Source: Myxococcales bacterium
Lineage (GTDB): Bacteria > Myxococcota_A > Polyangia > Palsa-1104 > JAEUJZ01
Reading direction: 5' to 3'
Assembly (NCBI GenBank): GCA_016794465.1
Contig: JAEUKA010000046.1
Coordinates: 1 to 64,000, forward strand
DNA: 64,000 nucleotides
The notes under the pieces are model-generated. The model ran no database searches, was not told the origin of the DNA, and saw only the letters and a program-made list of their open reading frames with translations. Both the position numbers and the translations under genes were made by a program. Of the stretch, positions 8,483 through 16,410 are shown in pieces (the stretch's first letter is position 1; every line of letters starts with the position of its first letter).

Positions 8483-10153
8483 GCGCGCATGGTTGGGGCG
8501 ACCGTCGAGGACCAGCTGCCGCATGGTTCCTACGATCTGCGGCTCGGCCAGCGGACCGATGCTGTTGGTTTCTTCGTAGTGATCGCCCTCGGCTTCCTCA
8601 AAGTACGGCTTCTTCTCATCAAGGACCCAGTTGTAGCGCGGCACGATGTAACCGAGGAAGTCGTGGCTCATCCCAAACGTCATCCGCAACGCCCGCTCTC
8701 CGTCCATTACATCAATCAGGTACGGCGGCTTCGGCGCTCGGCTCACATCCGGCGCATTCTTCTTCATCGCATTGATGAAGGTGTACTTGCCGGCATACTC
8801 GCCCGCGTACCCGCCGATGAACAGCTCCGGCAGCAGCTCCCCCGGATTGGTAATGATCGAGGCTGGCCCCAGCTGTAGATAGCTCACCTGGGTATTGACC
8901 GAAGGCAGGTTCTCTTCATCGATGGGCCGGGTGTCGTCGTAGCAGCAGACCTCGCGCTGATAGATCTTCAGCTGCAGCGCCAGGTGATAGAGGCGGTTGG
9001 CCACCTGGACCGGAAACACCGTGCTGCGATAGCTCAGCCGCGCCGCCTTGCCCTCGACCGTCACCGCCTGCGGATCGGCCATCGCCGTCTTGGCAAACCG
9101 GGCGACGCCTTTGCCGATCCACTCGATCTTCGCGAAGCCGTGGTTCTTCACCTCGACGCCCTTGTCATCCAGCGGCACCACCTTGCCCGGCCCAATCTGC
9201 CCCCCGAGCGCCCCCGTCACATACACCACCGGCCCCGATCCCGCCGCTTCCAGCTCGGTCCGCAGGTAGTGAACAAAGTCCGACGTGATCAGGTGATTGT
9301 CCGAGCCCGCCCCCTCGGGATGATGCGCCCAGTTGACCACCGTCGCGATCGGCTGCGGCGGCGTCGTGCCCGCTTCCATGAACTGCAGCGTATGCAGCCG
9401 AGGATTGATCACCACCGGATCGCGCGAGTCGCCGACATAGCGCTGCATATCGCCGCCTGCGTCCTGCACCAGCGCCGAGCCCATCGTCACCCGCGCCGGT
9501 CGCAGCTTCGCCACGGACTCGGTCACCGCCTCGGCAATCAGCTTGCGCACTCGCTGCTGGTAGTAGCGATTGATGCCGCTGGTGAACATATCAGGACCCC
9601 AGCCGCCGACCAGATCCGCACTCTGATGCAGGTGTGTCCCGTGCAGCATCAGCAGATCCACGCCCAGCCTCGGGTCGAGCAGCTTGCTGATCTCTTGCTG
9701 GTCATCCCGAAACAGCCCGAGCGTATCGACCGACACCACCACCACCAGCGTCTGGTTCTGCTTGAGTGCAATCGCCCGCGCCCACACCGGATCGTGAACC
9801 CCCAGCGCCAGCCGCCCGTTGCCGTAGCCCGCCATCCAGTAGGCGTCGAACTTGCCGTTGCCGTTGGTATCGACGTAAGGCTCGCCCTCATCCCACAGGC
9901 TGTTCTTGTTGCTGTCGGTGAACGTCTCAATCTCGGGAGTCACCTCGCGCACGCCGTAGCCGGCATACAGGACGCCGTCGCCCGACTCCGCGCACTTGGG
10001 ATCGCCGGGACAGCGCTCGCTCACCTTGAGCTGGATCTCATCCGGATCGAGCGTGGTCTTTGCGCCCAGGTCGGGAATCGGCTCCGGATCGACCTGTGGA
10101 CAGCCCACGAGCAGCAGCGACAAGCCCCACAGCAGCGTTCCACGGCGCAGCAT
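8480..10153 (-). CDS. Neutral/alkaline ceramidase-like lipoprotein
   Basis: This 557-residue exported protein begins MLRRGTLLWGLSLLLVGCPQ, a lipoprotein signal with lipobox LVGC. After a short Asp/Pro linker comes the N-terminal domain typical of neutral/alkaline non-lysosomal ceramidases: YAGYGVREVTP, then GVHDPVWARAIAL, VVVSVDTLG, LMLHGTHLHQSAD and VVNWAHHPEG, which supply the metal-binding His. An EF-hand-like insertion (DSNKNSLWDEG, DTNGNGKFD) suggests calcium binding. The family hydrolyses the amide bond of ceramide; substrate here is inferred. ATG 10153 has AAGGAG 6 nt upstream, preferred over the adjoining GTG 10156. Myxobacteria make sphingolipids, so either self-lipid turnover or prey-lipid digestion is possible. 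Confidence 0.78.
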   Translation of the reverse strand: MLRRGTLLWGLSLLLVGCPQVDPEPIPDLGAKTTLDPDEIQLKVSERCPGDPKCAESGDGVLYAGYGVREVTPEIETFTDSNKNSLWDEGEPYVDTNGNGKFDAYWMAGYGNGRLALGVHDPVWARAIALKQNQTLVVVVSVDTLGLFRDDQQEISKLLDPRLGVDLLMLHGTHLHQSADLVGGWGPDMFTSGINRYYQQRVRKLIAEAVTESVAKLRPARVTMGSALVQDAGGDMQRYVGDSRDPVVINPRLHTLQFMEAGTTPPQPIATVVNWAHHPEGAGSDNHLITSDFVHYLRTELEAAGSGPVVYVTGALGGQIGPGKVVPLDDKGVEVKNHGFAKIEWIGKGVARFAKTAMADPQAVTVEGKAARLSYRSTVFPVQVANRLYHLALQLKIYQREVCCYDDTRPIDEENLPSVNTQVSYLQLGPASIITNPGELLPELFIGGYAGEYAGKYTFINAMKKNAPDVSRAPKPPYLIDVMDGERALRMTFGMSHDFLGYIVPRYNWVLDEKKPYFEEAEGDHYEETNSIGPLAEPQIVGTMRQLVLDGRPNHAR

Positions 10154-10180
10154 CACAGACTCCTTGCAGAAGGAAAGGCA

Positions 10181-11359
10181 CTAGCCTCGGGATAGCGCGA
10201 AGAAGACCCCGACGTTCGACAGCATATAGACCTCGCTGGGCGACGCGGTAGGCCGGGCCGAAGCGCCCTGACCGGGGTTGAAGGCCTGGACCAGCTCGCC
10301 GCTGGCACTGTCAATGATGAGCAGCCCACTCGACACCGCATTGAGCAGGACATAGCGACCCCACAGAAGCGGCGCCGACAGCTCGCCCTGCTTGCTCGGG
10401 CTCTGCTGCCACAGTAGGCGCCCCTTGGCATCGAGCGCGACCAGGCCCTGCGTCGCCGAAGCGGCATAGATGCGCTCTCCCGAGGGCTCGGCGGCGAGCT
10501 GTCCGGCGGCATCCAGGTCATAGCGCCAGCGCGTCGAGCCATCTTTGACCGCCAGGGCATAGACGCCGCTCGCAAAGCACGACACATACAAGGTATCGCC
10601 GACCAGGACCGGGGTGCTGTCGACATCGGTGAAGCGGGTGGCGTTGCCGGACAGCTGCCGGGTCCACTGCAATTCACCGTTGTCGGCCTGCAAGCAGCCG
10701 AGGTAGCCATCGGGAAAGCCGACGTAGACGCGACCGCCGTGGACCAGGGCGCCCGAGCCGCCGCGAATCGCAAAGCCGTCGGGCGTCTCGCGCTCGTACT
10801 GCCAGATCCACTTGCCGGTGCCGAGCTTGTGGGCATAGATGCGGCCAGCGGTGGTGGTGGTATAGACGACGCCGCCTGCGACCGTGGGCTGGGTGCGAAT
10901 CGGGCCGGACAGCTGGGCGGTCCAGCGGACCTCTCCGGTGGCGGGGGCGAGCGCAGTCAGGGCGCCGTCGTCATCGCCAATCAAGAGGAGTGGCTCGCTC
11001 GACGCTTCCCCGGCGGGTACATAGAGCGGCTCAGACGCCAGTCCTCCACGCAGGGGCCTTTGCCACAGGACCTCGCCGTCACGATGGCGGAGTGCATAGA
11101 AGACCTTGGCGGACGATCCGACATAGACGGTCTGGCCATCGGGGCTGAGGCCGGGGGTGGCAAACTCTTGGGGGTTGTAGGCGAAGAAGGCCTGCTTGAG
11201 GACGAGGGGCCGGCTCCAGCGAACGCGCAGCACGGCCTGGGGGGCGACGAAGGTGTCGCGAGCCATGGTGACGCCCCCGACCGCCGGAGGCCGAGGCGAA
11301 AGCCCCAACCCCTGACACCCCAGCACCAGCACCCCAACGAGCATGCAGAGCCGCTTCAT
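10181..11359 (-). CDS. bamB: PQQ-type beta-propeller lipoprotein, BamB-like
   Basis: This 392-residue protein has a lipoprotein signal (MKRLCMLVGVLVLGC) and a series of about eight repeats of the PQQ/BamB type. Examples are DGQTVYVGSSAKVFYALRHR, DGEVLWQRPL, ATGEVRWTAQL and DGSTRWRYDL, in which a W closes each blade. BamB is the propeller lipoprotein that helps the BAM complex insert outer-membrane proteins. The neighbour supports this: the gene starts immediately after the stop of a YfgM-like gene with no spacer (TAG then ATG), the same order as yfgM-bamB in enterobacteria. The genes der/engA that follow there are not seen here. The general PQQ-repeat call is firm; the BamB role is inferred. 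Confidence 0.75.
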   Translation of the reverse strand: MKRLCMLVGVLVLGCQGLGLSPRPPAVGGVTMARDTFVAPQAVLRVRWSRPLVLKQAFFAYNPQEFATPGLSPDGQTVYVGSSAKVFYALRHRDGEVLWQRPLRGGLASEPLYVPAGEASSEPLLLIGDDDGALTALAPATGEVRWTAQLSGPIRTQPTVAGGVVYTTTTAGRIYAHKLGTGKWIWQYERETPDGFAIRGGSGALVHGGRVYVGFPDGYLGCLQADNGELQWTRQLSGNATRFTDVDSTPVLVGDTLYVSCFASGVYALAVKDGSTRWRYDLDAAGQLAAEPSGERIYAASATQGLVALDAKGRLLWQQSPSKQGELSAPLLWGRYVLLNAVSSGLLIIDSASGELVQAFNPGQGASARPTASPSEVYMLSNVGVFFALSRG

Positions 11360-12088
11360 CTACGGCTCCAGCTGGGCGATGCGGTTTTGGATGTCGTCGC
11401 GGAGCGTGCTCTTTGGGTCCCCTTTGGCGAGCATCTCTTTGTAGATCTCGATCGCCTTCTGCTTGTTGCCTTGCTTAGCGTAGACGCGGGCCTGGTTCCA
11501 CTGCGAGCGCTCTTTGAACAGGTCCCCCGCCGCCTGGGCCGCAAACGCCGCCTGCGCCGCCGTCAGATCGCCGCGCGCCTCGGCACACAGCCCGATGCCC
11601 TCTTGGGCCAGCAGCACCAGTGCCTGCTCGCGCGGCTTGGCATCGACAAAGCGCCGGTACAGCGCCTCGGCCTCGGCATACTTGCCCTGATCGTAGAAAA
11701 GCGACGCCTTCACCAGCGCCGCCCGCAGCGCCGCCGGCGTGCTCGAAAAGTCCTTGTCGAGGTCCGCGACCACCTTCAGCGCACTCTCGGTCCGCTCTTT
11801 GGCGGTCTTGAAGCGCGGCACCTCTTCACTTTGCTCGACATCCTTTTCCTGCTCGGTGATGAGGTTCGCCTCTGCGATCCGCATCGCCCGCCCCAGCGCC
11901 TCCGTCGACTGCTCCTTGCGCTTGTCGAGGTACTGACTGCCCGCCCACCCCGCGACAATCAAGACGACAATCCCGACCAGCAGGACGAGTCCCCGCGAAA
12001 AATACAGCGCAATGCTCTCCCACTTCCGCTGCCAAAAGCCGACAAACCCATCCGGGGCCGTCGAGGCTGTGCTGTGCTGCTTCGACAC
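11360..12088 (-). CDS. YfgM-like TPR membrane protein
   Basis: This 242-residue protein has a cytoplasmic N-terminus of about 30 residues (FWQRKWESIALYFSRG), one membrane segment (LVLLVGIVVLIVAGWAGSQYL) and a TPR-like periplasmic region with Ala/Leu-rich helices (AALVKASLFYDQGKYAEAEALY, ARVYAKQGNKQKAIEIYKEML). This is the plan of YfgM, a SecYEG-associated protein linked to periplasmic chaperones. It is directly upstream of a BamB-like gene, with TAG immediately followed by the next ATG, so the pair is one operon for envelope protein handling. The start is ATG 12088. The alternative is a general tetratricopeptide lipoprotein-biogenesis factor. Confidence 0.7.
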   Translation of the reverse strand: MSKQHSTASTAPDGFVGFWQRKWESIALYFSRGLVLLVGIVVLIVAGWAGSQYLDKRKEQSTEALGRAMRIAEANLITEQEKDVEQSEEVPRFKTAKERTESALKVVADLDKDFSSTPAALRAALVKASLFYDQGKYAEAEALYRRFVDAKPREQALVLLAQEGIGLCAEARGDLTAAQAAFAAQAAGDLFKERSQWNQARVYAKQGNKQKAIEIYKEMLAKGDPKSTLRDDIQNRIAQLEP

Positions 12089-12192
12089 GCTAACGCTCCT
12101 TACTTTCGCCCGGACGCTAACAAACGCCGGCAGTTGTCGTCAAGAAAACCCTAGGAACGCAGGGCCGTGGAGGGGTCGTGATCAGTGGCAGC

Positions 12193-13026
12193 CTACGACT
12201 TCTTGTCGAGCTTCTTCATGTGTCGCTGGGCCTGCTTGAGCGAGGCTTTGACTTCTTGCAAGTCGTGAGCGGCAGGTAAGTCTTCCGGGCGGGTATTGCT
12301 GACTCGAATCATCGTGTTTCGCACTTCACGGCCCACATGCTCTGCGGCCGTTTCAGCTCTGCTCTGGCCACGAATGCCTTCGTTTTTGATCTTGAGCTCG
12401 GTTTGAGTGATGCGAAAAAGGTTTGCGGCAAGTTCCTCGCGGCCCATGAAGTCGAGCGGTGAGCGCTTCTGCGGAACCCCCTTCAGCCGTCGCAGATCGG
12501 AGAGGTTCATATTGTACAAGCCCCGATAGCCGGCATTCTGGAAGAAGGGGTACTCGGTGACACCAGCCGCTTTTGCCACGCCAGACAAGCTCTTCTCTCG
12601 GTCAGAAAGCTCTGACCGAATGCTGACGCGATCGATGCCTTCGACTTGATCGGCATAAGCCTGAAGCGCGACGGCCATCGCTGCGAAGTAGGCCTGCGCC
12701 TTGGCTACCTGAGGCTTTTTGACATCCCCATTCATGGCGGCCAGATAGCAAGCAAACCGCGACAGCTTGTAGTCGGTTGTCTGCTTTCCATCGACGATTC
12801 GATGCTGAGCGGCGAAGTTCTCGACCTGATCGATCCCAAGCGAATGACAAACGACCATCGCCTTGTTGATGACTTTATGGAAAGTCGCCAGCGACTCATA
12901 GCCAAGCATGGTCGCCAGGTCCGAGGCCCACCAGTACAGAAAGCCGTTCTCTCGAACCATCTGCTCGAAACCAGCCTTTTCAGGCTCGTGGTCAAACAGC
13001 TCTATTTCCGTCGGAAGTTCCTGCAT
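12193..13026 (-). CDS. dinD: DinD-like DNA-damage-inducible protein
   Basis: The product of about 277 residues matches the DinD family in length and order. A Bro-N-like domain comes first (GFLYWWASDLATMLGYESLATFHKVINKAM), followed by RIVDGKQTTDYKLSRFACYLAAMNGD, then the central region AYFAAMAVALQAY and the VAKAAGVTEYPFFQNAGYRGLYNM block. E. coli DinD is SOS-induced and inhibits RecA filament activity. ATG 13026 has AAGAGG 9 nt upstream; the in-frame ATG 13035 directly abuts the same SD and would add three residues. No LexA-type box was recognised upstream. A 43-bp tandem array lies on its upstream side. Confidence 0.85.
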   Translation of the reverse strand: MQELPTEIELFDHEPEKAGFEQMVRENGFLYWWASDLATMLGYESLATFHKVINKAMVVCHSLGIDQVENFAAQHRIVDGKQTTDYKLSRFACYLAAMNGDVKKPQVAKAQAYFAAMAVALQAYADQVEGIDRVSIRSELSDREKSLSGVAKAAGVTEYPFFQNAGYRGLYNMNLSDLRRLKGVPQKRSPLDFMGREELAANLFRITQTELKIKNEGIRGQSRAETAAEHVGREVRNTMIRVSNTRPEDLPAAHDLQEVKASLKQAQRHMKKLDKKS

Positions 13027-13158
13027 CGCTGCCATCCTCTTGAGATGCCGCCCTTATACACTCACGACGTGACCACGCGCAAGCCGATGGCACGACGCAG
13101 GGCTAGCGATCCTCGACGGAAAAGTGGCATACTGACCGCCCTTTCAATCCGGTTCTCT

Positions 13159-13396
13159 GGGGCCTCTGGATACGCCCTGACTTTGCTTCCGCACCTACGC
13201 CAGGGCCTCCCGATACGCCCCTGCTTCGCTTCCGTACCAACACCGGGGCCTCCCGATACGCCCTGACTTTGCTTCCGTACCAACGCCGGGGCCTCTGGAT
13301 ACGCCCCTGCTTCGCTTCCGTACCAACACCGGGGCCTCTGGATACGCCCCCGCTTCGCTTCCGTACCAACACCGGGGCCTCTGGATACGCCCTTGG
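13159..13396. repeat. 43-bp tandem repeat array (about 5.5 units)
   Basis: Units begin at 13159, 13202, 13245, 13288, 13331 and 13374, exactly 43 bp apart, the last one partial. Each opens with a dyad, GGGGCCTCTGGATACGCCCC in the commonest form (GGGGC against GCCCC). A less conserved spacer then reads TGCTTCGCTTCCGTACCAAC or a variant. Because 43 is not a multiple of 3, the reading frame shifts in every unit, so the array is not a repeat protein. It ends about 10 nt from the stop codon of the basic-tailed gene (13407). The layout of hairpin core plus spacer matches the 42-bp arrays at 41.1 and 58.1 kb. Repeats are contiguous, so it is not a CRISPR. Confidence 0.92.
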
Positions 13397-13406
13397 CTGG
13401 GTGACG

Positions 13407-14303
13407 CTACTTGCTCGGCGCGGGTGCAGGCGCTGTGGGCTTCTTCGGACGCGCTCGCTGACGCGCCAGCAGCGGTGGTACGTGGGTGTCCAGGTCGTCG
13501 GCCCACAGGTAAAAGGCGGCTCGGCGTACGTCGCGGTAGCGCTGCCAGAGCAGGCTCGCCAGTCGGTCGCGCGCGGTCACTGCGGCGGCATCAGCTCGGG
13601 CTGGCTCCTTGCTGCGCCCGCCGCCTGGCTTCAGTCGGTGGAGGAGCAGCGTGCCCAGCTCGCTCGCCCGCTGAATGTGCTCGGGACGGACCAGCCGCTG
13701 CTCCTTCATCGCCTGCGGATGCTTGCCGTAGAGCGCTGCCAGCTCGATGCAGTCGCGCGCGGTGTCAATCGGCCCCCGACCGACGCGAATCTTATCGACC
13801 GCTGCGGCCTTGAAGATCTCCGCCGCCACAAGCGAGTCCGCCATCCCCAGCAGCAGCTGGCGCAGCTTGCTCGCTTCCCCGAGCAGCGCCCGCGTCTCCC
13901 CGAGCGACTGCGCCTTGCCCTCGACCTGCAGCGCCGCAAACACCACCGCTTCCGCCAGCGCCAGCGTGTCGAACAGCGCCGGATGGTCAAGCAGCGGCAG
14001 CGCCTTTAGCAACAGCGCCCGATGCGGGGTCAGCGCCGTCACCCCCAGCTGCACGTTGTGAGCCGCCAGCACCGCATCAAAGCGATACGGCAGCACCTCC
14101 GCCGCCGGCAGCTTCTCCGCGAGGGGCAGGTAGCGCAGGTACGCCGCCTCCGACCCCACCGCCGTCACCTTCGGCACCGGCACCACAGGCGCAGGCTTCT
14201 TCGCCACAGGCGCTGGCTTCTTCGCCACAGCAGGCTTCTTCGCAGCAGCAGGCTTCTTCGCAGCAGCAGGCTTCTTCGCAGCAGGCTTCTTCGCGACTGG
14301 CAC
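13407..14303 (-). CDS. Unknown helical protein with H1-like Lys/Ala/Pro tail (paralogue A)
   Basis: From GTG 14303 (GAGG 6 nt upstream) the 298-residue product begins with a histone-H1-like tail of PAAKKPAAAKKPAVAKKPAP repeats, then about 230 helical residues, and ends in another basic Pro/Ala stretch. The core has Leu/Ala-rich helices and the string GRGPIDTARDCIELAALYGKH. A matching string, GHGYLDLAQDLAQLAKLYGAH, lies at the same place in the protein at 57164-58027, which also has a basic N-tail, so they are paralogues of an unrecognised family. Both are followed directly by a tandem hairpin array. DNA or RNA binding through the tail is inference. Confidence 0.7.
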   Translation of the reverse strand: MPVAKKPAAKKPAAAKKPAAAKKPAVAKKPAPVAKKPAPVVPVPKVTAVGSEAAYLRYLPLAEKLPAAEVLPYRFDAVLAAHNVQLGVTALTPHRALLLKALPLLDHPALFDTLALAEAVVFAALQVEGKAQSLGETRALLGEASKLRQLLLGMADSLVAAEIFKAAAVDKIRVGRGPIDTARDCIELAALYGKHPQAMKEQRLVRPEHIQRASELGTLLLHRLKPGGGRSKEPARADAAAVTARDRLASLLWQRYRDVRRAAFYLWADDLDTHVPPLLARQRARPKKPTAPAPAPSK

Positions 14304-14493
14304 GGGGCACCTCGAAAAAAGTGCCGGCACGCTACCACGCCCAAGTCCCCCCACGCGAGCCCGACTTGCAACGATGAAAGGAGCCCAGTCAGTGGCGAAA
14401 GGCTTTGGGCTTCCCATCGCAGTCGACCCCGTGCTGTTCTTTCGATAATGTCTCGGCTGTTCACGTCTCGGGCACTTTGGGCTGCGGTGAAAC

Positions 14494-15606
14494 ATGATGG
14501 AAGTACTCATCGGCGATCTGTTTGGTAGTGGTACCCAAGCGCTGGTAAACACCGTCAACTGTGTTGGGGTGATGGGCAAAGGGGTGGCACTGGAGTTCAA
14601 GAAGCGCTTTCCCTCCCTGTTCACGGACTATGCAGAGCGCTGTGCGCGCAAGCAGGTGCGCCTGGGTGAGCCCTATCTGTATAGGGGCGACGATGGAAAG
14701 CTGGTGGTGAATTTTCCAACCAAAGGCCACTGGCGCTCGCCCTCGCGAATGGTGGATATCGAGAGCGGACTCGACTACGTTGTGGAGCACTACGCAGACT
14801 GGGGAATTACCAGCATTGCGTTTCCACCGCTCGGCTGTGGCAATGGCGGGCTGTCGTGGTCTGACGTGGGGCCGCTCATGTATCGGAAGCTGCACCAGCT
14901 GCCCATCGAGATCAAAGTCTATGCGCCGTATGGCACGCCGAAGTCGGAGCTGACGGAAGCGTTCCTCGCCGGACCTACCCAGCTGACGCTCGACGGCAGA
15001 GGCCGCAAGCACGAGAAGCTCAACCCAGCCTGGGTGGTGCTGATGGAAGTTCTGTACGAGCTAGGCCAGCAGCGATATGCAAACCCCGTGGGGCGGACTA
15101 TCTTCCAAAAGATCTGTTATGTGATGACCGAGATGGGGGTCCAAACAGGATTCCAGTTCGGGAAAGGCAGCTACGGCCCCTTTGCGGATGAAGTGAAGCT
15201 AGCACTGCATGAGTTCGCAAATCGCAACTGGATCAAAGAAGAACAGCTTGGCCAGATGCTTGCACTGCGAGTTGGGTCCCAATACGAAAAGGACCGGACC
15301 ACGTTCGCCGAGATCCTTCAACTTCATCAAAAGAAGATCGCCAAGACTGTGGATCTCTTTAGCCGCATCAAGAACACGACGCAGGCCGAGGAAGTGCTGA
15401 CTGTGCTGTTCGCGAGCCGCCAGCTCAAAAAGGCGAATCCGCAGACGGAGGTCGCCGAGCAGGACCTCTACCACTACATCCTCGACTGGAAGAAGGCCTG
15501 GGTCACGGAGGAAAAGCGACTCGCAGTGGCCAGCGCGATCCGCAATCTGGTGGTGCTGGGCTGGATGAAGCTGAGCTTCAGCGAAACCATGCCTGACCCA
15601 GCCTAG
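14494..15606 (+). CDS. darG: DarG-like macrodomain antitoxin, without DarT
   Basis: The 370-residue protein starts with a macro domain (about 1-155). Its ADP-ribose-binding loops are visible: ALVNTVNCVGVMGKGVALEF and IAFPPLGCGNGGLSW. This subclass is DarG, which removes the ADP-ribose that DarT puts on thymidine in single-stranded DNA. The C-terminal half (KLNPAWVVLMEVLYELGQ..., IFQKICYVMTEMG, FGKGSYGPFADEVKLALHEF) fits the second DarG domain that blocks DarT and has a Panacea-like look. No darT (DUF4433) frame lies on either side: upstream is the divergent basic-tailed gene and downstream queE. The gene may be an orphan or act on another ADP-ribosyltransferase. Confidence 0.8.
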   Translation: MMEVLIGDLFGSGTQALVNTVNCVGVMGKGVALEFKKRFPSLFTDYAERCARKQVRLGEPYLYRGDDGKLVVNFPTKGHWRSPSRMVDIESGLDYVVEHYADWGITSIAFPPLGCGNGGLSWSDVGPLMYRKLHQLPIEIKVYAPYGTPKSELTEAFLAGPTQLTLDGRGRKHEKLNPAWVVLMEVLYELGQQRYANPVGRTIFQKICYVMTEMGVQTGFQFGKGSYGPFADEVKLALHEFANRNWIKEEQLGQMLALRVGSQYEKDRTTFAEILQLHQKKIAKTVDLFSRIKNTTQAEEVLTVLFASRQLKKANPQTEVAEQDLYHYILDWKKAWVTEEKRLAVASAIRNLVVLGWMKLSFSETMPDPA

Positions 15607-15660
15607 CCGGGTTACATCATCGGCCAGACATCGGTGAGGTCGATGGGCTCGGCGTCTGTT

Positions 15661-16320
15661 TCATGGGATGCCGAGGAGTTTGTGGGTTTGGAGGGAGAGG
15701 CGCCAGCGGGGGTGGGCTTGGCAGTAGGCGATGGCGGCGGCGGTGTGGGACTCGCGGTGGGGGCCGTCCATGGGCTGGAGGAAGAAGGCGGTGAAGGCGA
15801 GGTCGGTGAAGCGCTCGGGCTCGGCGCCGGGCTGGGGGAAGACTAGCTTCAGCTCATCGCCGGAGGTGACGACGAGGTCGGTGCCGGCTTTGGGGGACAG
15901 GCAGACCCAGTCGATGCGCTCCTCGGGGGGGCCGGCGGGGAGGGCCTGGGTGCCGTTGGTTTCGACGGCGACGACAAAGCCGCGCTGGTGGAGGCTGCGC
16001 AAAAGGGGGCCATCGACTTGCAACAGCGGCTCGCCCCCGGTGAGGACGACAAAGCGGCGCTCGGGGTCGGTCTTCGCGTGGCGGTTCCAGCAGTGAAGGA
16101 TGGCGTCGGCAAGTGCGTCGGCGGAGTCGAACGGGCCGCCGCCTTCGCCATCGGTGCCGACAAAGTCGGTGTCGCAGAAGCGGCACACGGCGCGCGCGCG
16201 GTCGGCCTCGCGACCGGTCCACAGGTTGCAGCCGGTGAAGCGACAGAACACCGCCGCCCGTCCGGTGTGTGCGCCCTCGCCTTGGAGGGTAAAGAACAGC
16301 TCTTTGATTGCGTAGCCCAT
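15661..16320 (-). CDS. queE: 7-carboxy-7-deazaguanine synthase (radical SAM)
   Basis: The 219-residue enzyme converts carboxy-tetrahydropterin to 7-carboxy-7-deazaguanine in queuosine/deazapurine synthesis. It begins with the family's YAIKELFFTLQGEGAHTGR substrate loop. The iron-sulphur cluster Cys are C31, C46 and C49, the CX14CX2C variant also seen in Burkholderia QueE instead of CX3CX2C. Also visible are the VVLTGGEPLLQ motif and VAVETNGTQALP. No queC, queD or queF is in the window, so the other pathway genes must lie elsewhere. The start ATG 16320 places the QGEG motif at the normal distance from the N-terminus. Confidence 0.93.
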   Translation of the reverse strand: MGYAIKELFFTLQGEGAHTGRAAVFCRFTGCNLWTGREADRARAVCRFCDTDFVGTDGEGGGPFDSADALADAILHCWNRHAKTDPERRFVVLTGGEPLLQVDGPLLRSLHQRGFVVAVETNGTQALPAGPPEERIDWVCLSPKAGTDLVVTSGDELKLVFPQPGAEPERFTDLAFTAFFLQPMDGPHRESHTAAAIAYCQAHPRWRLSLQTHKLLGIP

Positions 16321-16410
16321 CGGCCCTACAGATGCCTGCGAGCCGACCCCAATGTCAAACCGGAGGCTTAGGCGGGCAGCCGGGCGGGGCGAGTGGAGGG
16401 TGGAGGGTGA

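Noticed and set aside
10739..12154. Plus-strand frame of 471 codons opposite the BamB/YfgM-like genes
   Set aside because: It spans two real genes with clear motifs on the minus strand, and its product is low-complexity Arg/Gln/Leu-rich.
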